Positions 1-9,835 of a DNA stretch of 64,000 nt are shown here, piece after piece. Location: positions 248,001 through 312,000 of the forward strand of contig NZ_RBDY01000003.1 of the NCBI RefSeq assembly GCF_003626575.1, in the 5' to 3' direction. Position 1 is the first letter of the stretch. Each line of letters begins with the position of its first letter. A program made the translations under genes and the position numbers. Below the pieces are notes generated by a model. It made no database searches. It worked only from the letters and a program-made list of their open reading frames with translations, and was not told the origin of the DNA. This stretch comes from Streptomyces radicis. Lineage in GTDB: Bacteria; Actinomycetota; Actinomycetes; Streptomycetales; Streptomycetaceae.

Positions 1-1
1 C

Positions 2-3000
2 TCGGGGCTCGCCGAGGTCTACGGCACCGGCAGGGACCGCTGCGCCCTCACCTCGGTGAAGACGCATCTCGGGCATCTGGAGCCCGCCGCCGGGATCGTC
101 GGGCTGCTGAAGGCCGTGAGCTGCCTGGTGCGCGAACGGATCCCCCCGAACCTCCACTTCCGCGCCTGGAACCCGGAGATCCACCCCGAGGGCACCCGCC
201 TGTTCGTCCCCACGGAGCTGACGGAGTGGCCCGTGCGCGAGGGGCCGAGGCTGGCGGCCGTCTCGTCGTTCGGGTTCTCGGGGACCAACGCCCACGTGGT
301 GCTCGAACGGGCCCCGGGCCAGGCGGCCGGGCCGCGCGTGCCGCGCCCCCGCACCGGCGTGGCCACCCCCGAGGCGTTCCTGGTCGCCGCCGGGTCGGCC
401 GCCGCGCTGCCCGCCGCGGCCGAGCGCCTGGCCGACTGGCTGGAGACGGACGAGGGCGCCGACGTGCCGCTGGGCGACCTGGCGCACACGCTGGCCCTGC
501 GCCGCGGCGCGGGGCGCGGGCGGCTCGGCGTGCTCGCCGCGTCGCGGGATCAACTCCTGGGCGGGCTGCGGTCGTTCGCCAGGGGCGAGCCGCGCCCCCG
601 CACCGTGGTCGGCTCCGTGGCCGCCGGTGTGGCGCGGCGGCCCGTGTGGGTGTTCTCGGGCCAGGGCTCGCAGTGGCCTGGGATGGGGCGGGGGCTGCTC
701 GCGGCGGAGCCCGCGTTCCGGGCGGCGCTCGCGGAGGTCGATCCGCTGATCGCCGCCGAGGCGGGCTTCTCGGTCCTGGACGTCGTGCGCGACGGCGCCC
801 CGGTGACCGGGTGCGCGCGGGTCCAGCCGGTGCTGTTCGCCGTTCAGCTGGGCCTTGCCGCCGTGTGGCGCTCCCACGGGGTGGATCCCGCCGCCGTGAT
901 CGGGCACTCGATGGGCGAGGTGGCCGCGGCGGTGGTGTGCGGCGCCCTGTCGCCCGCCGACGGCGTCCGCGTCATCTGCCGCAGGTCCGCGCTGCTGGAC
1001 CGCATCGCGGGGGCGGGCGCCATGGCGTCGGTGTCGCTGCCCGCGGACGCCGTGGAGGCCGAGCTCTCGGGGCGCGCCGTCTCGGTCGCGGTGCTCAGCG
1101 CGCCCGGCACCACGGTGGTGTCGGGCGACGCCGCGGAGGTCGAGCGGCTGGTGGAGGGCTGGGCGGCGCGGGGCGTCCCGGCCGCGGGGATCGCGGTGGA
1201 CGTCGCGTCCCACTCGCCCCACGTGGATCCGCTGCTGCCCGATCTACGCGCGGCGCTCGCCGAGTTGCGCCCCGGGCCGCCCCTGGTCCCCTTCTACTCG
1301 ACGGTGTCGGAGACGACGCGGGCGACGCCGGTCCTGGACGCCGCCTACTGGTGCGCGAACCTGCGGCGCCCGGTCCGTTTCACGGCGGCGCTGGCCGCCG
1401 CCGCGGCGGACCGGCATCCGGTGTTCGTCGAGGTCTCGCCGCACCCGGTGGTCGCGCCCGCCGTCGTCCAGTCCCTGGCCGGGCTGATCGACGACCCGGT
1501 GGTGCTGCCCACGCTCCGCAGGGGCGAGGACGAGCCGGCGACGCTGCTCGAGCAGCTGACGGCGCTGCACTGCGCGGGGACCGCGGTCGACTGGTCGCGG
1601 CGCCACGCGGGCGGCGCCCTCGTCGACGCGCCCCCCATGACGTTCGACCGCAGGCGCCACTGGGCGGCGCCGACAGGCCCGGTCGGCCCGGTCGGCCCGG
1701 GGACCGCGGCCACGCCCGCGCGGGCGCCCGCGGAACGGACCCCGCCGGGCGACCGCACGGAGGCGCCGGGCGACCCGGTGCGCCACGTGTGGCGGGCCGA
1801 CCTCGGGACCGCGGCCCAGCCGTGGCTCGCCGACCACCAGGTCTACGGGGCCCCGGCGCTCCCCGGCGCGTTCTCCGGCGCGCTCGCGCTGACGTGCGCC
1901 CACGAGGTGCTCGGGGGCGCCCTCGGCGAGATCGAGGTCTCCGACCTCCGCTTCGAGGAGCTCCAGCCGCTCGGCGGGCGCGCGGTGGTGAGCACGGTGG
2001 TGACCCCGACCGGCGCGGACGGCGCGCGCTGCGAGATCTTCGGGCGCGGCGACGACGACGCCTGGGTGCGCAGGTCCTCCGCCATGGCGCGGCGCTCGGC
2101 GGCGCCCAGGGGCGGCGCGCCCGCCTCCGTCAGGGCGCTCGCGCTGCGCCACCCGCGCGCCGTCCCGCCCGATGACCTGTACGCGGGGCTGCGCGCCCGG
2201 GGCATCGTGCACGGCGCGGCGTTCCGCGGCATCGATGAGCTGTACGCGTCGCGCACCTGGAACAGCTTCTGGGCGCGGCTCGCGCTGCCGCCCGAGGCGC
2301 GGGGCGTGGCGCGTGGCCTGGCCGTGCACCCGGTGGCGCTCGACCTGTGCGCCCAGCTCGTCGCCGCGCGGATCGTCCCCGAGCACGGCGCGCGTCCGCT
2401 GCTGCCGGTCGGGGCGCGGTCGTTGCGGATCCTCGGCGAGCCCGAGGCGGCGGAGTACGGCCACGCGCACGTGTTCGAGGTGAACGCGGACGGCTTCACG
2501 GGGGATGTGCGCCTCCTCGACGGCGCGGGGCGGCCCGTGCTGGCCATGGACGGGCTGCGGTTCGCCCACCGGGCCGAGCGGGAGCCGCGGCACGCGGAGG
2601 ACGGCTGGCTCATGGGCGTCGCGTGGGCGCGGCGGCCCGCAGGGCCTGGCGCGGGCGACCCGGGACCCGCGGTGCTCCTCGGCGAGGACGGGGCGGCGGC
2701 CGCGTCGCTCGCGGACGCCCTGCGGGCGGCGGGCTCCCCGGTCGAGCTGTGGCCGGGCACCGAGGACGGCGCGGGGGCCGAGGACGGTGCGGTCGCCGAG
2801 GACGGCGCGGGCGTCGAACGCCTCGCGGAGGAGCTGGGGGAACGGCTGCGCCTGGCCGACGTCGCGCCCCGCGCCCTGGTCCTGCTGTGCGCCGGGCGCC
2901 CCGCCGACGAGGAGCCGACGGGCGCGGCGTTGCGGAACGTTCGGGCGCTGCTGGCCGCCGCCCGCGCGGTCACCGCGACGCCGACCGAGCCGCCGCGGCT

Positions 3001-5497
3001 GTACGCGGTCACGCGGGGGGCGTGCGCGGTCGCCCCGCACGACGTGCCCGATCCGGCGCAGGGCGCGCTGCGCGGCGTGGTCCGCGTGGCCGCGCTCGAG
3101 CACCCGGAGCTGCGGGTCACCCTGGTCGACGCGGACCCCGGCGACGGGTGGGCCACGGCGGCGGCCGGGGAGATCGTGCGGGGCGGGCCCGATGACGAGG
3201 TGGCCCTGCGCGGCGCGGAGCGGCACGTCGCCCGGCTGGTGCGCGCGCCGATCGGCGAGGGGGAGCGCGCCGCGGCGGGCACGCGGGTGGTGCGCTACGG
3301 CGTGGACGGGTTCCGGCTGCGGGTGGGGCGGCTCGGCGACCTGGAGAGCCTGGCGCCCGTCGCCACCGGGCGGCGCGCCCCAGGGCCCGGCGAGGTGGAG
3401 CTGCGGGTCAGGGCCGCGGGCCTCAACTTCCGCGATGTCCTGACCGCCCTCGGCCTCCTGCCGGGCGGCGAGGACGCGCGCGACCGGATCGGCTTCGAGT
3501 GCGCCGGGGTCGTGACGGCGGTCGGGCCCGGCGTCGGGCATGTCGCCGAGGGGGACGAGGCGCTCGCCCTGGCCATGGAGGGCGGCGCGTTCGGGTCGTT
3601 CGTCACCGTGCCGGGCGACGCGGTGGCGCCCGTGCCGCGTGGCATGGACGCGGTCGCCGCGGCCGGGCTGCCGCTGTCCTTCCTCACCGCCTGGTACGCG
3701 CTGCGGCACGTGGCGCGCCTCGGCGCGGGCGAGCGGGTCCTCATCCACTCGGCCACGGGCGGCACGGGCCTCGCGGCCATCGCCGTCGCCCGGCTGCTCG
3801 ACGCCGAGGTGCTCGCCACCGCGGGCAGCGAGGAGAAGCGGCGCCATCTGCGGGGCATGGGCATCGCGCACGTGCTGGACTCCCGCTCGCTCGACTTCGG
3901 GCGCCGCGTCCGCGAGCTCTCCGGCGGCGAGGGCGTCGACGTCGTGCTCAACTCCCTGGCCGGGCCCGCGATCCGGGCCGGTCTCGAGACGCTGCGCCCC
4001 TTCGGCCGGTTCGTCGAGCTCGGCGTCCGCGACATCCTGGCCGACACACCGCTCGGGCTCGCGCCGCTGCGGGAGAACATCACGCTGGGCTCGGTGGACC
4101 TGATCGGTCTCTGGCGCTCGCGCCGCGACCTGTTCGGGGCGCTGCTGCGTGAGGTGCTCGACGCGTTCGACGACGCCAGGCTCAGACCGTTCGGCCACCA
4201 GGCGTTCCCGATCGAGGCCGCGCGCACGCCGTTCCGGCTGATGGCCGGGGCCCGGCACATCGGCAAGCTGGTCCTCACCGTGCCCGACGCGGGCGAGACC
4301 ACCGCGGCGCGGGCCGACGAAGGGCCCGAGGTGCGCGGCGACGGCAGCTATGTCGTCACCGGCGGGCTCAGCGGCCTCGGCCTCGCGTGCGCGCGCTGGC
4401 TCGGCGAGCGCGGGGCGGGCCATGTGGTGCTCAACGGCCGCACCGCGCCGAGCCTCGCGGCGGCCCGCACGCTGCACGAGCTGTCACGGGCGGGGACGAA
4501 GGTGTCGGTCGTGCTCGGCGACATCGCCGACCCCGCGACCGCCGCCAGGATCGTCGGGGCGGCGACGGCGCGCGAACGGCGGCTGCGCGGGGTCGTGCAC
4601 TGCGCGATGGTCCTGGCCGACGCGGCCCTGACCACGCTGGAGGAGCGGCAGCTCCGCCAGGTGTGGGCGCCCAAGGTGACCGGGGCCTGGAACCTGCACC
4701 TGGCGACGGAGGGCGCGCCGCTCGACTGGTTCGTGGTCTTCTCCTCCATGGCCTCGCTGCTGGGGAACCGGGGCCAGGCGAGCTACGCGGCGGCCAACGC
4801 CTGGCTCGACTCGTTCGCGGCGCTGCGGACCGCCCGCGGGATGCCGACCCTCGCGGTCAACTGGGGCCCCTGGGGGGAGGTGGGCGCCGCGACCGACTTC
4901 GCCGAGCGCGGCCATGCCACGATCTCGACGGCCGAGGGGCTGCGGGCCCTGGGAAAACTGCTGGCCCACCGCAGGGTCATGACCGGTGTCATTCCCGGGG
5001 AGCCGCGTTCCTGGATTCCGGCGGACGCGCGCGACATCCCCTTTTTCTCCGAGGTGCTACCGGCGCGCCGAGCAGCCGAATCCGGGCCGGGCGCGGAATC
5101 GGATGCGCGACCGGGGGCGGAATCCGGGGAATCCATGGGACCCGCGGAATCCATGGAATCCGCCGCGGAATCCGTTCCCGGCGCGGCGGAGGGCCACTCC
5201 CCCGACGGGCTGTCGGCGCTGCTGCGTTCGCTGCCGACGGGCCTCGCGCGGCGCGACGCGATCGAGCGCCATGTGTCGGGGCACATCGCCGCGGTGCTCC
5301 GCGTCGACGACCGGCGGATCGACCCCAGGACGCCGCTGCGCGCCCTGGGGTTCGACTCGTTGCTGGCCACGGAGGTGCGGGTGCGCCTCGAACGGGACAC
5401 CGGCCTGCGCCTGCCGGGGAACTTCGTGTGGGGGCACCCGACGCTCGAGTCCCTCGCCGGGGCCCTCGCCGAGCGGCTCGGCGTGGACCTCTCCTGA
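2..5497 (+). CDS. Type I polyketide synthase, highly reducing, 5'-truncated by window edge
   Basis: The frame is open from the first base, so the start lies upstream and about 1831 codons are visible. Domains in order: end of the ketosynthase (KTHLGHLEPAAG with the catalytic His near nt 60-95; NAHVVLE closing motif near 290); acyltransferase (GQGSQW near 660, active-site GHSMGE at 901-918, specificity motif VASH near 1205, the type usually linked to methylmalonyl-CoA); dehydratase (HxxxGxxxxP as HQVYGAPALP near 1837); enoylreductase (nucleotide site HSATGGTG near 3750); ketoreductase (GGLSGLG at 4361-4381, active-site Tyr in QASYAAANAW near 4780); acyl carrier protein with phosphopantetheine Ser in GFDSL near 5350. 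One fully reducing module fits mycocerosic-acid-synthase-like iterative enzymes or the last module of a modular PKS. No thioesterase follows. A Ser/Glu-rich linker coded by repeated GGAATCC lies between KR and ACP (nt 5075-5190). Product unknown. Confidence 0.95.
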   Translation, partial: SGLAEVYGTGRDRCALTSVKTHLGHLEPAAGIVGLLKAVSCLVRERIPPNLHFRAWNPEIHPEGTRLFVPTELTEWPVREGPRLAAVSSFGFSGTNAHVVLERAPGQAAGPRVPRPRTGVATPEAFLVAAGSAAALPAAAERLADWLETDEGADVPLGDLAHTLALRRGAGRGRLGVLAASRDQLLGGLRSFARGEPRPRTVVGSVAAGVARRPVWVFSGQGSQWPGMGRGLLAAEPAFRAALAEVDPLIAAEAGFSVLDVVRDGAPVTGCARVQPVLFAVQLGLAAVWRSHGVDPAAVIGHSMGEVAAAVVCGALSPADGVRVICRRSALLDRIAGAGAMASVSLPADAVEAELSGRAVSVAVLSAPGTTVVSGDAAEVERLVEGWAARGVPAAGIAVDVASHSPHVDPLLPDLRAALAELRPGPPLVPFYSTVSETTRATPVLDAAYWCANLRRPVRFTAALAAAAADRHPVFVEVSPHPVVAPAVVQSLAGLIDDPVVLPTLRRGEDEPATLLEQLTALHCAGTAVDWSRRHAGGALVDAPPMTFDRRRHWAAPTGPVGPVGPGTAATPARAPAERTPPGDRTEAPGDPVRHVWRADLGTAAQPWLADHQVYGAPALPGAFSGALALTCAHEVLGGALGEIEVSDLRFEELQPLGGRAVVSTVVTPTGADGARCEIFGRGDDDAWVRRSSAMARRSAAPRGGAPASVRALALRHPRAVPPDDLYAGLRARGIVHGAAFRGIDELYASRTWNSFWARLALPPEARGVARGLAVHPVALDLCAQLVAARIVPEHGARPLLPVGARSLRILGEPEAAEYGHAHVFEVNADGFTGDVRLLDGAGRPVLAMDGLRFAHRAEREPRHAEDGWLMGVAWARRPAGPGAGDPGPAVLLGEDGAAAASLADALRAAGSPVELWPGTEDGAGAEDGAVAEDGAGVERLAEELGERLRLADVAPRALVLLCAGRPADEEPTGAALRNVRALLAAARAVTATPTEPPRLYAVTRGACAVAPHDVPDPAQGALRGVVRVAALEHPELRVTLVDADPGDGWATAAAGEIVRGGPDDEVALRGAERHVARLVRAPIGEGERAAAGTRVVRYGVDGFRLRVGRLGDLESLAPVATGRRAPGPGEVELRVRAAGLNFRDVLTALGLLPGGEDARDRIGFECAGVVTAVGPGVGHVAEGDEALALAMEGGAFGSFVTVPGDAVAPVPRGMDAVAAAGLPLSFLTAWYALRHVARLGAGERVLIHSATGGTGLAAIAVARLLDAEVLATAGSEEKRRHLRGMGIAHVLDSRSLDFGRRVRELSGGEGVDVVLNSLAGPAIRAGLETLRPFGRFVELGVRDILADTPLGLAPLRENITLGSVDLIGLWRSRRDLFGALLREVLDAFDDARLRPFGHQAFPIEAARTPFRLMAGARHIGKLVLTVPDAGETTAARADEGPEVRGDGSYVVTGGLSGLGLACARWLGERGAGHVVLNGRTAPSLAAARTLHELSRAGTKVSVVLGDIADPATAARIVGAATARERRLRGVVHCAMVLADAALTTLEERQLRQVWAPKVTGAWNLHLATEGAPLDWFVVFSSMASLLGNRGQASYAAANAWLDSFAALRTARGMPTLAVNWGPWGEVGAATDFAERGHATISTAEGLRALGKLLAHRRVMTGVIPGEPRSWIPADARDIPFFSEVLPARRAAESGPGAESDARPGAESGESMGPAESMESAAESVPGAAEGHSPDGLSALLRSLPTGLARRDAIERHVSGHIAAVLRVDDRRIDPRTPLRALGFDSLLATEVRVRLERDTGLRLPGNFVWGHPTLESLAGALAERLGVDLS

Positions 5498-5521
5498 GCC
5501 GATCCGCCGCGCCGCCGCCGC

Positions 5522-5565
5522 GGCCCGGGAAACGCGACACGCGTTTCCCGGGCCCTTTCCTTTTC
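5522..5565 (+). terminator. Rho-independent terminator after the PKS
   Basis: A perfect 14-bp inverted repeat (5522-5535 with 5541-5554, 5-nt loop GACAC) begins 24 nt after the PKS stop and is followed by a pyrimidine-rich CTTTCCTTTTC run. No gene reads through it, so it probably ends the polyketide transcription unit. Confidence 0.85.
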
Positions 5566-5753
5566 GGCCCACAGAATGGCCGGAAAAGCGGGAACACTCC
5601 GGCGCTCTTGTGTTCATAGCATTCGACCCCGCGGCATACCCGGATGCATCGACGCGCATTTCTCGCGCCTTCCTACGACGCCTCGCCCTTGCTTCAATAA
5701 ACGAGAAGAAAACCCGGGTCGATCATGCCCGGGAATTAATCGAGGAGGAAAAG

Positions 5754-6653
5754 GTGAAATCTCGCAGAATCTCTCCACTGGCCGTCATCGGCGCCGTGGG
5801 CGCGGCCCTGACATTGGGCACCGTGCCCCCGGCCGCCGCGTTGCCGACCCTCGTGCCGTGCTCGGTCACCGCGCTGGTGGACGCGGTGGAGGACGCGAAC
5901 ACCGCGGGGGGCGGCGACCTCCTGCTCGCGACCGGCTGCACCTACACGCTGACGGCCGCGTACAGCGGCGAGGACGGCCTGCCCCCGATCACCTCGGACA
6001 TCGACATCCTGGGGACCGGCACGACCATCACCAGGAGCGCCACCGCCCCCGACTTCCGCCTCTTCCACGTGGCCGCGACCGGCGACCTGGAGCTCTCGGT
6101 CCTCACCCTCAGCGGAGGATCGGTGACCGGCAACGGCGGCGCCGTCCTCAACGAGGGCGACCTCACCGTCAACGCCAGCACGGTGAGCGGCAGCTCGGCC
6201 GACGGGCAGGGCGGCGGCATCGCCAGCACCGGCACGCTGTCCGTGGACGCGGCCAGCAGGATCACCACCAACACGGCGGCGACGGGCGGCGGCGGCATCC
6301 TGACCGAGGGGACCGCGACCCTGCGCGCCTCCACCGTGGACCGCAACCAGGTGACGGGCACGGCCGCGCTCGGCGGCGGGCTGCTCAACGACGGCGGGAC
6401 CGTCACGATCGAGGCCAGCGGCATCGCCTCCAACACGGCCACGGCCGACGACGGCTCGGGCGCCGGGATCGCCACCGTGGGCGGCACCGTGACGGTGAAC
6501 CTCGGCGTGGTGGAGGGCAACCGGGCCGACACGGCCCCCGGTGGCATCTCCAACGACGGCGGAACGGTCACGCTGACGCTCTCGCCCGTCTTCGGGAACA
6601 CCCCGGGCAACTGCACGGGCAGCCCCGACCCCGTTCCCAACTGCTTCAACTGA
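5754..6653 (+). CDS. Secreted right-handed beta-helix repeat protein
   Basis: 299 aa from GTG at 5754, chosen for the GAGGAGG ribosome site at 5742-5748 and because the signal peptide begins there (MKSRRISP, then a hydrophobic Ala/Val/Leu stretch ending near PAAALP). The mature part starts with a Cys-containing segment (PCSVTALVDAVEDAN) and continues with Gly/Asn/Thr-rich short strands such as GGAVLNEGDLTVNAS and GGGIASTGTLSVDA. This spacing is typical of actinobacterial parallel beta-helix surface proteins. Cys pairs near the start and end (CTGSP, NCFN) could form disulfides. No catalytic motif is recognisable. It stands alone, separated from the PKS by a terminator and followed by another hairpin. 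Confidence 0.82.
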   Translation: MKSRRISPLAVIGAVGAALTLGTVPPAAALPTLVPCSVTALVDAVEDANTAGGGDLLLATGCTYTLTAAYSGEDGLPPITSDIDILGTGTTITRSATAPDFRLFHVAATGDLELSVLTLSGGSVTGNGGAVLNEGDLTVNASTVSGSSADGQGGGIASTGTLSVDAASRITTNTAATGGGGILTEGTATLRASTVDRNQVTGTAALGGGLLNDGGTVTIEASGIASNTATADDGSGAGIATVGGTVTVNLGVVEGNRADTAPGGISNDGGTVTLTLSPVFGNTPGNCTGSPDPVPNCFN

Positions 6654-6678
6654 GGTAGCCGTCCACGGCTCCCGCACT

Positions 6679-6742
6679 TCTCCGGGCAGGGCCCGCAGCG
6701 ACGTCCCGACCGCGGGTCGGGGCGAGCGGCCCTGCCCGGAGA
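6679..6742. terminator. Large stem-loop between convergent genes
   Basis: A 14-bp perfect inverted repeat, 6679-6692 paired with 6729-6742, with a GC-rich inner segment that can fold again. It lies 25 nt after the beta-helix stop and 31 nt from the stop of the convergent regulator, so it can serve both. Confidence 0.75.
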
Positions 6743-6773
6743 GGCGTTCCCCCGCGCCCCGCCCCGCCCCCCT

Positions 6774-8159
6774 TCACGCCTGCACGGGGATCCCGCTGTC
6801 GGAGAGCAGGGCGTTGAACTCCTCCGTCGCCGCGGCGTCCCCGCAGGTCCTCAGCCGCCGCGTGAAGTCACGCAGATACCTGACGCACAGGTGCGAGCGG
6901 AGCCCCGTCATCAGCTCGAGCGCCCCCGTCGCCGCGTGCGACGCCTGCCGAGGGTTCCCCCGCTCGGCCTCGGCGCCCGCGAGGAGCAGCGAGACGATCA
7001 CCCGCTGGCGCACCCGGTGCGGCGGGTGGGCGGCCAGCGCCTCGCGCGCCCAGTGCGCGCTCTCCGACGGCTGGTTGAGGTCCTGGTAGCAGTGCGCCAG
7101 CTCCTGGGCGAGGAACGCCCGGTCGAACGCCATGATCCCCTCCCCCCTGACGGCCTGCTCCGCGTCGCCGAGCGCGGCGACGGCCCGCTGCGCCGCCGTT
7201 CCGCAGGAGCGGGCGTCACCGAGCAGGGCATAGCCGCGCGCCTCCGCGGCGTGGCAGGCGGACTTGGTCGCCGCGCCGAGGCCGTGCGCCCCCTCCCTGG
7301 CGACGAGCGCGAGCTGGAGCACCTCCCTGGGGTGGCCCAGGTCGGGGGCGAGGCGGCTCATGCCGAGGGCGAGCACGAGGCTGCCGAGCGCGCGGTCCCC
7401 CGCCATCTGCGTCATCCGCAGCGCCTGGATGTAGTAACGCTGGGCCAGGCTCGGCCTGTCGACGTCGAGGGCCATGTAGCCCGCGAGCATTGTCAGCTGC
7501 GCGACCTCGGCGAACAGCGTGCGCCCCACCCCGTCCGAGTAGGAGCCGCGCAGCAGCCCCGAGACGAAGGTGTTCAGGTAGTGCACGGCGATCGGGCGCC
7601 CGTGCCCCGCCCCGAACCGGCAGTCGAGCCTGCCGAGCGCCTGCGTGGTGGCGCGCACGGCCTCCACGTCCGAGGCCCCGACCTCGCAGCCCCCGACGCG
7701 CGCCACATCGGCGTCGGGGGCCCAGATGAGCCAGTCGCGGCTCGGGCCGATGAGCGCCGAGACGGACACGGTGGAGCTGAACAGCAGGCCCCGCGGGTCG
7801 GCGTCGCTGAGCCACAGCTCGCACGCGTTCTCCACGGCCGACGGCACGTCCGCGGCGAACTGGAGCCCGACGCCGCTGGCCAGGCTCCTGCCGAAGGCCA
7901 TGCCGATCTCGTCGAGGGACACCGTGCGGTCCAGCTTCTCGCTGAGGACCTCGGCGATCAACGTGGTCGTCCGCCCCCTGGGCCGCTGACCGCGCAGCCA
8001 GCGGCTCACGGAGGTCTTGTCGTACCGCAGGTCGAGCCCGACGTTCCTGCCTCGCAGGTTCACCCGGTGGGCCAGCCCGGCGTGGGAGATCCCCGCCTCC
8101 TCGATCAACGCCTCGAGCCGCTGGTTCATCTGACGATCGGCAAGTGGCCGCGCAGCCAT
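6774..8159 (-). CDS. HTH/TPR-type transcriptional regulator
   Basis: 461 aa. The start at 8159 (MAARPLADRQ) has GGGAGGAG five bases upstream; an upstream in-frame codon has no such site. The N-terminal ~80 residues hold an XRE/lambda-like DNA-binding region (RLEALIEEAGISHAGLAHRV, then TSVSRWLRGQRPRG). The remaining ~370 residues are Ala/Leu-rich helical repeats of TPR type (AQRYYIQALRMTQMAGD; AHWAREALAAHPPHR). This layout is common in streptomycete regulators of development and antibiotic production (NsdA-like); a close assignment needs a search. The gene is monocistronic and divergent from the gene-poor stretch. Ligand and targets are unknown. Confidence 0.8.
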   Translation of the reverse strand: MAARPLADRQMNQRLEALIEEAGISHAGLAHRVNLRGRNVGLDLRYDKTSVSRWLRGQRPRGRTTTLIAEVLSEKLDRTVSLDEIGMAFGRSLASGVGLQFAADVPSAVENACELWLSDADPRGLLFSSTVSVSALIGPSRDWLIWAPDADVARVGGCEVGASDVEAVRATTQALGRLDCRFGAGHGRPIAVHYLNTFVSGLLRGSYSDGVGRTLFAEVAQLTMLAGYMALDVDRPSLAQRYYIQALRMTQMAGDRALGSLVLALGMSRLAPDLGHPREVLQLALVAREGAHGLGAATKSACHAAEARGYALLGDARSCGTAAQRAVAALGDAEQAVRGEGIMAFDRAFLAQELAHCYQDLNQPSESAHWAREALAAHPPHRVRQRVIVSLLLAGAEAERGNPRQASHAATGALELMTGLRSHLCVRYLRDFTRRLRTCGDAAATEEFNALLSDSGIPVQA

Positions 8160-9058
8160 GGTTCTCCTCCCAGGCAAACCCGTTCGCACACACGTCGCAG
8201 TCATGGTGATAGTTAATTCCTATTGTTCAACGCGCTGGTGTGCCGCTTCCGCCGAAGGACATTCTCCGCACCAGGATTTACCGGCACAACCCGCGCCCGG
8301 ATTGACATCCGTAGGGTTCGGGGTATGAGGGACCGCGCCGCACACGCTCAGCGCACACCTGGCATTTCCCTTCGCCGCCGCCCACGACGCAATTGACGCG
8401 CCGCCGGTATCGGGGCAAAGCGGTAAGGCTTTCCCGCGACACGGCGACCGATATGGTTGTGGCCTGAATTTCCGCCCGGCTTCGCGTCAGGGCGACACAT
8501 ATGGAGTGCGCGCGCAACGCGCCGCGGAGCGCGGCGTTCATCGGCGACCCGTCCGAGCCCGACGTGCGCCGCCGGAAGAAGCGGGGCTCACCCGGCTCAC
8601 CGAAAACCTTTCGGCCGCCCACCGCCGGATCGGCTCGCGGCCGCCGGATACCCGCCCGCGCGGCGGCGAACAACGCATAAGGACCCCCATGCCGACCTGA
8701 GTACCTCCGCCCCCTGGAGTCTCACCCTCACCTATTTCCCGGAAGCGGATTTCCGCGGCGCCGCGATCACCCTTCCCTGGACAGTGACGGATTATGGCAT
8801 ACGGAAGGCATCGGCCACAGCGCGCATTGTGCGGCGGCCCCACTCCACACCACCACCGTTGTTCACGGGGGCGCGTAAATTGCACATTCGGGCCGCCCCG
8901 CGGAATACGCGACCCCGCGACCCCGGATGTCGCACCGGGGCAGCCCCACCCCAAGTACCGTGCGCGGGCGGGTGGTTACCCCCGAGGCGGTCGAACGCCT
9001 ACAGTGCGACTCGGCCCGACCGGCCACGATCCGACGCACCGCGGACGGGAGCGGACGC
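8160..9058. other. Gene-poor interval
   Basis: No convincing full-length gene is seen in about 900 bases. The first ~100 bases (8205-8300) are relatively AT-rich and should hold the promoter of the minus-strand regulator. A short open frame with ATG at 8501 (59 codons, Arg/Pro-rich) has no clear ribosome site. A stretch at 8702-8815 reads like a fragment of a crystallin-type protein and is listed separately. The last 60 bases carry the leader of the amidotransferase. Confidence 0.5.
8702..8815 (+). pseudogene. Possible beta/gamma-crystallin-like fragment
   Basis: The frame read from 8702 gives SLTLTYFPEADFRGAAITLP followed by DYGIRKASATARIV. This resembles one Greek-key motif of bacterial beta/gamma-crystallins (Y/F-x-x-x-x-F-x-G, then a second half with Asp and Ser). 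There is no proper start in this frame: an ATG at 8690, after GGACCCCC, runs into a stop after three codons in another frame. The downstream frame loses the pattern. It may be a decayed small secreted protein, or chance. GC3 is lower than in neighbouring genes. Confidence 0.25.
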
Positions 9059-9772
9059 ATGGCTCACACGACCGAGACGCTGGTCGTTCAGCACACCCCT
9101 GGCGGCGGCCCGGGGCGGTGGGGCGCATGGCTCGCGGAGGGCGGGCTCGACCTGCGCGTCGTGCGCCCCTACGCGGGGGAGCCGCTGCCCGACAGGCTCG
9201 AGCACGCGGCGCTGCTCGTCCTCGGCGGCGCCTATCTGCCGGACGACGACGCGCGGGCGCCCTGGCTCGCGACGGCGCGCGGGCTGGTGCGGGACGCGCT
9301 GGACCGGGAGATCCCGATGGTCGGGATCTGCCTGGGCGGCCAGATGCTGGCGACGGTCGCGGGGGGAGCCGTGCAACCCGAGTACGGCGAGCCGGAGTTC
9401 GGCAGCACGCGCCTGACGCTGCGCGCCGAGGCGGCCGACGACCCGCTGTTCCACGGGCTGCCCGCGCATCCCCCCGCGATCGAGAACCACGTGGACGCGA
9501 TCGTCCGACTCCCGGAGGGCGCACGGTGGTTGGCGCGGAGCGAGCGGTGCCCCTACCAGGCCTTCCGGGTCGGCACGGCGGCATGGGGCGTGCAGTTCCA
9601 CCCGGAGAGCAGCCCGGAGCGCATCGCCCTGTGGTCCGCCGAGCGCCTCGAACGCCACGGGGTGGACCGCGAGGAGCTGCGCCGCCGCGCCGCGGCGGAC
9701 GAGGCGGCCCTCACCGAGGTCTGGCGCGAAGTGGCCCTGCGCTTCGCGGCGTTGGCCAGGAATCGCGGCTGA
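9059..9772 (+). CDS. Class I glutamine amidotransferase
   Basis: 237 aa starting MAHTTETLVV at 9059, after GGGAGCGG; a longer in-frame start exists but its extra residues look non-coding. The catalytic nucleophile Cys lies in GICLGGQML (residues ~93-101) and the His-Glu pair in GVQFHPES (~residue 180), with LGGAYLPDDD in the usual position. Length and layout fit free-standing GMP-synthase-like GATase1 proteins, whose ammonia-accepting partner is usually unknown. It is followed 63 bases later by a tiny Gly-rich membrane protein gene on the same strand. Confidence 0.88.
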   Translation: MAHTTETLVVQHTPGGGPGRWGAWLAEGGLDLRVVRPYAGEPLPDRLEHAALLVLGGAYLPDDDARAPWLATARGLVRDALDREIPMVGICLGGQMLATVAGGAVQPEYGEPEFGSTRLTLRAEAADDPLFHGLPAHPPAIENHVDAIVRLPEGARWLARSERCPYQAFRVGTAAWGVQFHPESSPERIALWSAERLERHGVDREELRRRAAADEAALTEVWREVALRFAALARNRG

Positions 9773-9835
9773 GGCGCGGCCGAGGGAACCGGGGCGGGGA
9801 ACGGCGGCGTCGGCTCGGGTGGGGGTGAGGCACGG

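Noticed and set aside
1244..4477. A 1077-codon minus-strand open frame opposite the PKS
   Set aside because: GC-rich codon bias leaves the opposite strand open; the plus-strand frame has all PKS motifs, while the minus reading is Arg/Pro-rich without domains.
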